Of a stretch of DNA of 8,855 nt, positions 4,280 through 8,855 are shown piece after piece. The stretch is from Eubacterium sp. (lineage in GTDB: Bacteria > Bacillota > Clostridia > Lachnospirales > Lachnospiraceae). The notes beneath the pieces were generated by a model. The model was not told the DNA's origin and did not search any database. It saw nothing but the letters and a program-made list of their open reading frames with translations. The stretch covers positions 1 through 8,855 of the forward strand of contig DNFT01000081.1 in assembly GCA_003486385.1 (NCBI GenBank). The letters are read 5' to 3'. The translations under genes and the position numbers were made by a program. Numbering within the stretch: the stretch's first letter is position 1; the number at the start of each line of letters is the position of its first letter.

Positions 4280-6385
4280 TTATACCTCAAAGAGAAGGTC
4301 GCCATAAGTAGGTATTGGCCAGAAGTCCTTGTCAACAAGCATTTCAAGCTTATCGGCAGGAGCACGAAGAGCAGCCATATCGGACATAATTGTGTCATGA
4401 TAGTAAACGGCTGTGCACTTAGCACATTCCTTCTCACCGTTAGCCTGATCAGCCTTGAGCTTTTCAAGAGCGGCATTCATAGCCTTGAGCTCAACTGTAA
4501 CTGCCTCAAGTCTTTCCTTCTGAACACTTGCGTCACAGCCTACAGACTCAACGGAAGCGATAGAGTTAGCAAGCTCAGTCGTGTAGCTGATGACAGCAGG
4601 AAGAATCTGCTTGGATGCCATGCTTATCATCGTGAGAGCCTCTATGTTGATGTACTTGGTGTATGTCTCGTATGTAATCTCCTCGCGGGATTCAAGCTCA
4701 GCCTTTGTGAAGATACCGAATTTCTCAAATAATGCTACAGCCTTATCTGTTGTGAGAGCACTTGCAGCGTCTACCATGGACTTGATATTAGGAAGTCCTC
4801 TTCTCTCAGCCTCAGCTACCCACTCATCTGAGTAACCGTTACCATTGAAGACAATTCTCTTATGCTCAGTCATATACTTCTTGATTAACTCATGAACATC
4901 CTTGTCGAAATCGTCGGACTTCTCAAGAATATCTGCAGCCTCACAGAATGCCTCCGCAACAATTGCGTTGAGAACTGTGTTAGGGCTTGCGATTGAATCG
5001 GCGGAGCCAACCATACGGAACTCGAACTTGTTACCTGTAAAAGCAAAAGGTGAAGTTCTGTTTCTGTCGGTAGCATCCTTTGCAAAATCAGGAAGTGTTG
5101 AAACACCTGTGAGAAGCTTGCCGCCCTCAATGCTGTGTGTAGCTGTACCTGTCTCTATAATCTGGTTAACAACATCCTCAAGCTGGTCGCCAAGGAACAT
5201 TGAAATGATTGCAGGAGGTGCCTCGTTAGCTCCAAGTCTGTGATCGTTTCCTACATCGGAAGCGGACTGGCGGAGCAGGTCAGCGTGTATATCGACTGCC
5301 TTCATTATGCAGGCAAGTACAAGCAGGAACTGAAGGTTCTCGTTAGGTGTATCACCCGGGTCGATGAGGTTGACACCGTTATCCGTAACGATGGACCAGT
5401 TGTCATGCTTACCTGAACCATTGACACCTGCAAATGGCTTCTCATGGAGAAGACATGCAAGACCATGACGTGTGGCAACCTTCTTCATAACATCCATTAC
5501 AAGCTGGTTGTGGTCAACTGCAACATTGGCTGTCTCATATATAGGAGCAAGCTCATGCTGTGCTGGGGCAACCTCATTGTGCTGTGTCTTAGCTGTAACG
5601 CCCAGCTTCCAGAGCTCAATGTTGATGTCCTTCATATAAGCTCCGATTCTTTCCTTGATAGAACCGAAGTAGTGGTCCTCAAGCTCCTGACCCTTAGGAG
5701 CAGGTGCGCCGAAGAGAGTACGTCCGGTATAGATTAAATCCTTTCTCTCAAGGTACTTTTCTCTGTCAACAATAAAGTACTCCTGCTCAGGACCGACAGA
5801 TGCTATAACCTTGGTAGCTTCTGTGTTTCCGAAAAGTCTTACAATACGAAGAGCCTGCTCGCTTATTGCTTCCATGGAGCGAAGGAGAGGGGTCTTCTTA
5901 TCAAGAGCCTCACCCTTGTAGGAACAGAAAGCTGTAGGGATACAGAGGATGGCACCTGTTGCATCCTCTTTAACGAATGCAGGTGATGTGCAGTCCCAAG
6001 CCGTATAGCCTCTGGCTTCAAATGTAGCTCTTAAGCCACCGGACGGAAAAGAAGAAGCATCAGGCTCACCCTTTATAAGCTCCTTGCCGGAGAACTCCAT
6101 AATCATTTTGCCGTCTGCATCAGGATGTGTGACGAAGGCATCATGCTTCTCAGCTGTAATACCTGTGAGTGGCTGGAACCAGTGTGTATAGTGGGTTGCA
6201 CCCTTTTCGACTGCCCAGTCCTTCATAGCCTTTGCAATAACATCGGCATCGGCACTTGACAGCTCGCCACCCTTGTTCATAACATTCATGAGATTTGCAA
6301 ATACCTTCTTAGGAAGGCGCTCTCTCATCTTACCAACTGTGAATACATTTTCGCCAAAAATTTCTTCTACATTGATATTGCTCAT
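4280..6385 (-). CDS. glnN: Type III glutamine synthetase
   Basis: A 701-residue enzyme making glutamine from glutamate, ammonia and ATP in the cytosol; the length fits the GSIII (GlnN) family, about 700-730 residues, and is much longer than GSI. The N-terminal GSIII region includes HYTHWFQPLTGITAEKHDAF (65-84) and FPSGGLRATFEARGYTAWD (113-131). Catalytic motifs are VGPEQEYF (197-204, metal-binding glutamates), TQHNEVAPAQHE (267-278), NGSGKHDNWS (322-331), HRLGANEAPPAI (382-393) and FEFRMVGS (454-461). A helical, charged segment at about 600-650 is probably coiled coil. The ATG is preceded by AAAGGA ten bases away, a moderate ribosome binding site. It is convergent with thioredoxin and ends 75 bases from the shared terminator. 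No glnB/glnK or ammonium transporter lies nearby. The upstream dyad at 6467-6503 may serve nitrogen control but does not match the GlnR consensus. Confidence 0.96.
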   Translation of the reverse strand: MSNINVEEIFGENVFTVGKMRERLPKKVFANLMNVMNKGGELSSADADVIAKAMKDWAVEKGATHYTHWFQPLTGITAEKHDAFVTHPDADGKMIMEFSGKELIKGEPDASSFPSGGLRATFEARGYTAWDCTSPAFVKEDATGAILCIPTAFCSYKGEALDKKTPLLRSMEAISEQALRIVRLFGNTEATKVIASVGPEQEYFIVDREKYLERKDLIYTGRTLFGAPAPKGQELEDHYFGSIKERIGAYMKDINIELWKLGVTAKTQHNEVAPAQHELAPIYETANVAVDHNQLVMDVMKKVATRHGLACLLHEKPFAGVNGSGKHDNWSIVTDNGVNLIDPGDTPNENLQFLLVLACIMKAVDIHADLLRQSASDVGNDHRLGANEAPPAIISMFLGDQLEDVVNQIIETGTATHSIEGGKLLTGVSTLPDFAKDATDRNRTSPFAFTGNKFEFRMVGSADSIASPNTVLNAIVAEAFCEAADILEKSDDFDKDVHELIKKYMTEHKRIVFNGNGYSDEWVAEAERRGLPNIKSMVDAASALTTDKAVALFEKFGIFTKAELESREEITYETYTKYINIEALTMISMASKQILPAVISYTTELANSIASVESVGCDASVQKERLEAVTVELKAMNAALEKLKADQANGEKECAKCTAVYYHDTIMSDMAALRAPADKLEMLVDKDFWPIPTYGDLLFEV

Positions 6386-6466
6386 TCTTTTCCATTCCTT
6401 TCATGCTATAAATTTTTCGTGGTGATTATGCATCAGGATGTACAGTGGATTGTATTTTATCCGAAC

Positions 6467-6503
6467 TATATGTCTGTTATTTATATCTATAATTAGACAT
6501 ATA
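6467..6503. promoter_or_regulatory. Inverted repeat in the glnN upstream region
   Basis: TATATGTCT (6467-6475) and AGACATATA (6495-6503) are perfect nine-base inverted arms around a 19-base AT-rich centre, about 80-120 bases upstream of the glnN ATG and next to the terminator of the preceding unit. This is the expected place for the glnN promoter, though I find no -35/-10 pair with good spacing. That would suit an activator-dependent promoter. The binding protein is unknown. Confidence 0.4.
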
Positions 6504-6508
6504 TGCAT

Positions 6509-6545
6509 AAAAAAAGGGCATTCCAACTAAACGGAACGCCCTTGT
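6509..6545 (-). terminator. Terminator between fba and glnN
   Basis: Read on the minus strand, GGGCGTTCC pairs with GGAATGCCC (plus positions 6533-6541 and 6516-6524, one G-U pair) over an eight-base loop and runs into seven Ts. It lies about 130 bases after the fba stop and about 125 bases before the glnN start. It most simply ends the fba transcript; a leader attenuator for glnN is the alternative. Confidence 0.8.
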
Positions 6546-6675
6546 TCACTCACACGAAATATATGACCTTGTTCCCTAAATATTGGCTTTAGTATTACAA
6601 GACATCATTTATGTTAATAAAATAAACTATAACTCACAAAATTGCAAGCCCTTTTTTAAAAAAAACTTATTTTTT

Positions 6676-7542
6676 TTATTCAGCCTTGCCAACTGAGCCG
6701 AATAACTCCATCTTCTCTTTTACAGTTTCCTTAATTGCTGCTGCACCAGGAGCTAAAAGCTTACGAGGGTCGAAGCCCTTGCCCTCTAAGTCCTTGCCTG
6801 CCTCAATGTACTTACGTGTAGCATCTGCGAAGGATAACTGGCACTCTGTATTTACGTTAATCTTGGCAACACCAAGAGAGATAGCCTTCTTAATCATATC
6901 AGCAGGGATGCCTGTACCACCGTGAAGAACAAGTGGCATATCACCTGTAAGCTCCTTAACGGCTGCAAGTGTCTCGAAGCTGAGTCCCTTCCAGTTAGCA
7001 GGGTACTTACCGTGAATGTTACCGATACCTGCTGCAAGCATTGTTACGCCAAGGTCTGCAATAGCCTTACACTCGTTAGGGTCTGCACACTCACCCATAC
7101 CGATTACGCCGTCTTCCTCACCGCCGATAGAACCAACCTCAGCCTCAAGGGACATATTGTGATCAGCACAAATCTTAACTAATTCCTTAGTCTTTGCAAT
7201 ATTCTCCTCGATAGGGTAGTGGGAACCATCGAACATGATTGATGAGAAACCTGCCTCTACACACTTAAGGCATCCTTCGTATGAGCCGTGGTCTAAGTGA
7301 AGAGCAACAGGAACAGTGATGTTGAGCTCTTCCATCATTCCGTTAACCATGCCGACTACGGTCTTGTAGCCTGCCATATATTTTCCGGCACCTTCGGAAA
7401 CACCGAGGATAACAGGGGAATTAAGCTCCTGAGCTGTTGTAAGGATAGCCTTAGTCCACTCAAGGTTATTAATATTAAACTGACCAACTGCATAATGACC
7501 GGCAACTGCCTTTTCAAGCATTTCTTTAGCTGTAACTAACAT
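6676..7542 (-). CDS. fba: Class II fructose-bisphosphate aldolase
   Basis: A 288-residue zinc-dependent aldolase that reversibly splits fructose 1,6-bisphosphate into dihydroxyacetone phosphate and glyceraldehyde 3-phosphate, central to glycolysis and gluconeogenesis. Its length is close to B. subtilis FbaA. Motifs are LHLDHG (81-86: catalytic Asp84, zinc His85), MFDGSHYP (103-110), LEAEVGSIGGEED (132-144), GNIHGKY (174-180, zinc His177), VLHGGTG (205-211, zinc His207) and INVNTEC (228-234, phosphate binding). It starts at an ATG with GGAGG (7550-7554) seven bases away. The related tagatose-bisphosphate aldolase is possible from the fold alone, but no tagatose or galactitol genes are nearby. 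It appears to be a single-gene unit, with its own promoter and a downstream terminator. Confidence 0.95.
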   Translation of the reverse strand: MLVTAKEMLEKAVAGHYAVGQFNINNLEWTKAILTTAQELNSPVILGVSEGAGKYMAGYKTVVGMVNGMMEELNITVPVALHLDHGSYEGCLKCVEAGFSSIMFDGSHYPIEENIAKTKELVKICADHNMSLEAEVGSIGGEEDGVIGMGECADPNECKAIADLGVTMLAAGIGNIHGKYPANWKGLSFETLAAVKELTGDMPLVLHGGTGIPADMIKKAISLGVAKINVNTECQLSFADATRKYIEAGKDLEGKGFDPRKLLAPGAAAIKETVKEKMELFGSVGKAE

Positions 7543-7577
7543 AAGAATACCTCCGATATTGTTATTATTTTGACAAT

Positions 7578-7586
7578 ATTATAACA
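7578..7586 (-). promoter_or_regulatory. Extended -10 promoter of fba
   Basis: On the minus strand TGTTATAAT is a perfect extended -10 (TATAAT at 7578-7583). No good -35 lies at 16-18 bases, which an extended -10 can tolerate. Transcription would start near 7571, about 28 bases before the fba ATG. Confidence 0.7.
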
Positions 7587-7634
7587 CATAAAGTAAAAAA
7601 GGGAATAGGAAAAATTATAAAAACTGTGTGAATT

Positions 7635-8855
7635 TTATTTTGCGTTATATTTTAGTATTGTTTTGATTTTATATGCCAGAGTGTCACTTACATCGTAAAT
7701 AACGCAGCGCTTTTGGACGGAATTTCGCTTGTAGCCGAAGGCTGTTGTGTCGGTGTAGGTTGAGTTTGCACAGTAGAGTGGAACAAAAAATTCATGCAGG
7801 TATAGCTTCTCCCTTTCCGGTGGAACTATGTCGGTTCTGCTTAAATCAGGGTTGGTATCGTATGCAGGGAGTATGAATTTCTTTATGGAGCCGAAGTCGG
7901 CGGACACATTGTCCACATAGCCGAAAACATATATTCTTAGCTGCCCCTTGTGGCCACCCATAAATGTTGTACCCGAAGCCTTGTAGGAAATGTTTTCAAT
8001 ATATGCCTCAACGCGGAAATAGTCACGGATATATTTATATGATGTGGAAAGTAGATGGGATGAAGCATCGGGAATGTCGGAAAGCTCCCTGTACCCTATA
8101 TCCTCCGCACGTATAGCCGCCCCGGTCTGCAGGGTTCCGAAATCATACCGTGTTATCGGGATGGTCGCTTCATTGCCAAGCTTGTCCGTGGCTGTTATCT
8201 GAAGCTGTACCTTTTCGATGTTCTCCGCACCGGGAAGGCTGCCATACAGGTTAAAGCGGCAGATATAGGTTCCTGAACCGTCATCAGGTGTGAAAGCATG
8301 GTCAACACTGTTTGACGGGCCGGCTGCATCGCTTATACGGAGAGCATATCCGGCTATGCCGGCTATGTCATCGTGCGGATCATGTATGGTCATCACGGCA
8401 TAGGGCGAATCCGTTATGGAATCGTTGTAAAGACCGAGGGTGAGGTTGTTTTCCGTATAGTCTGCCGTTCCCTGCGGGGCGGTGTTGTCAAATACATATA
8501 TGCCGTACACATGGCAGCTGTTGACTGTTGCGAGTGCGGAAGGGCTCACGGAGAGGCTGCCGCTGTTATCTATCACCTGACGCACCCACAGATAGTAATA
8601 TCCGTCCATTGAGGCTCCAAGGTCAGGAAGTGAAGTTGTAAAGCCTGAAGGGGAGGCGGCACTGCCGTAGCTTTCCCATTCCGAAGGCAGGGCGGAGGCA
8701 GAAGCGGAGAAGCCGTACTCATAGGAATTATCCGTCCTCAGTCCTGAGCCGTGCTCCGTCACGGTTATGGTTATGTCGATGCTCCTTACAGCATCATTGT
8801 CCGCATCAGGATTTACGGTATGTGCCGGGGTAACATCTATCACGGGCGCGGAGGT
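7635..8855 (-). CDS. C-terminal part of a large, probably exported Ig-like-module protein (5' partial)
   Basis: The frame is open to the right edge and continues beyond it. The first GTG (8843) is only an internal Val (TSAPVIDVTPAH), so 406 codons of a longer gene are present. No family is recognised with certainty. Visible are two beta-rich, Ig or fibronectin-like modules. The first, about residues 5-120, ends in YYYLWVRQVIDNSGSLS; the second, about 130-245, contains VQLQITATDKLGNEATIPI. Tyr-rich strands, Asp/Gly/Ser turns and DNSGS or DKLGN turn signatures are typical of bacterial surface repeat proteins. The last 150 residues form a different domain rich in Tyr and aromatic strands with three cysteines in the last 150. 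It ends with a basic tail (YKIKTILKYNAK) and has no LPXTG anchor or membrane helix. The GC content looks higher than the neighbouring genes. No terminator is apparent before fba. Secretion is inferred because the N-terminus is outside the window. Confidence 0.7.
   Translation of the reverse strand, partial: TSAPVIDVTPAHTVNPDADNDAVRSIDITITVTEHGSGLRTDNSYEYGFSASASALPSEWESYGSAASPSGFTTSLPDLGASMDGYYYLWVRQVIDNSGSLSVSPSALATVNSCHVYGIYVFDNTAPQGTADYTENNLTLGLYNDSITDSPYAVMTIHDPHDDIAGIAGYALRISDAAGPSNSVDHAFTPDDGSGTYICRFNLYGSLPGAENIEKVQLQITATDKLGNEATIPITRYDFGTLQTGAAIRAEDIGYRELSDIPDASSHLLSTSYKYIRDYFRVEAYIENISYKASGTTFMGGHKGQLRIYVFGYVDNVSADFGSIKKFILPAYDTNPDLSRTDIVPPEREKLYLHEFFVPLYCANSTYTDTTAFGYKRNSVQKRCVIYDVSDTLAYKIKTILKYNAK

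Noticed and set aside
4232..4732. Plus-strand frame of 166 codons opposite glnN
   Set aside because: Shadow of the intact glnN gene; no ribosome binding site and no family resemblance. The same applies to the other frames opposite glnN and fba.
6446..6503. GlnR/TnrA box upstream of glnN
   Set aside because: The dyad does not match TGTNA-N7-TNACA in either spacing or half-site.
8841..8843. GTG as the true start of the right-edge gene
   Set aside because: No ribosome binding site precedes it and the frame stays open to the window edge, so the gene is 5' truncated.

Overview
The window looks like chromosomal DNA from a Gram-positive Clostridia species, most likely a gut Lachnospiraceae relative of Agathobacter, Roseburia or Lachnospira. 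The reasons are the moderate GC content of the genes against very AT-rich spacers, strong GGAGG ribosome binding sites, extended -10 promoters, a type III glutamine synthetase, a B. subtilis-type class II aldolase and a dispersed GC/AT palindromic repeat. This placement is inference from style and families; no marker gene is present.

Left part (1-1318): a possible 3' tail of an unknown gene is followed by a compact two-gene sdpR-sdpI operon. SdpR is a small ArsR-type repressor and SdpI a six-helix membrane protein. The sdpR promoter (TTGAAA-17-TATAAA) lies between two copies of the same dyad, TATTTAAA-N6-TTTAAATA, which suggests autorepression. No sdpABC toxin genes are visible.

Centre (1320-3402): a long-form (LeuA2-type) 2-isopropylmalate synthase carries, in the same uninterrupted reading frame, a complete C-terminal AraC-type DNA-binding domain of about 108 residues. 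Catalytic TIM barrel, leucine-binding regulatory domain and DNA-binding domain in one polypeptide suggest an enzyme that is also a leucine-responsive regulator. This is the most unusual object in the window. It has its own candidate promoter with overlapping dyads.

3403-4205: an untranslated stretch with a terminator, then a promoter whose roughly 150-base leader is almost wholly a short palindromic repeat family in three copies. The last copy supplies the Shine-Dalgarno sequence of a thioredoxin gene. A strong bidirectional terminator separates thioredoxin from the convergent minus-strand genes.

Right part (4280-8855, minus strand; transcription order surface protein, fba, glnN): glnN (type III glutamine synthetase, ammonium assimilation), fba (fructose-bisphosphate aldolase, glycolysis) and the C-terminal 406 residues of a large, probably exported protein with Ig-like modules that runs off the right edge. 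These appear to be separate transcription units rather than one operon: fba has its own promoter and a terminator lies between fba and glnN.
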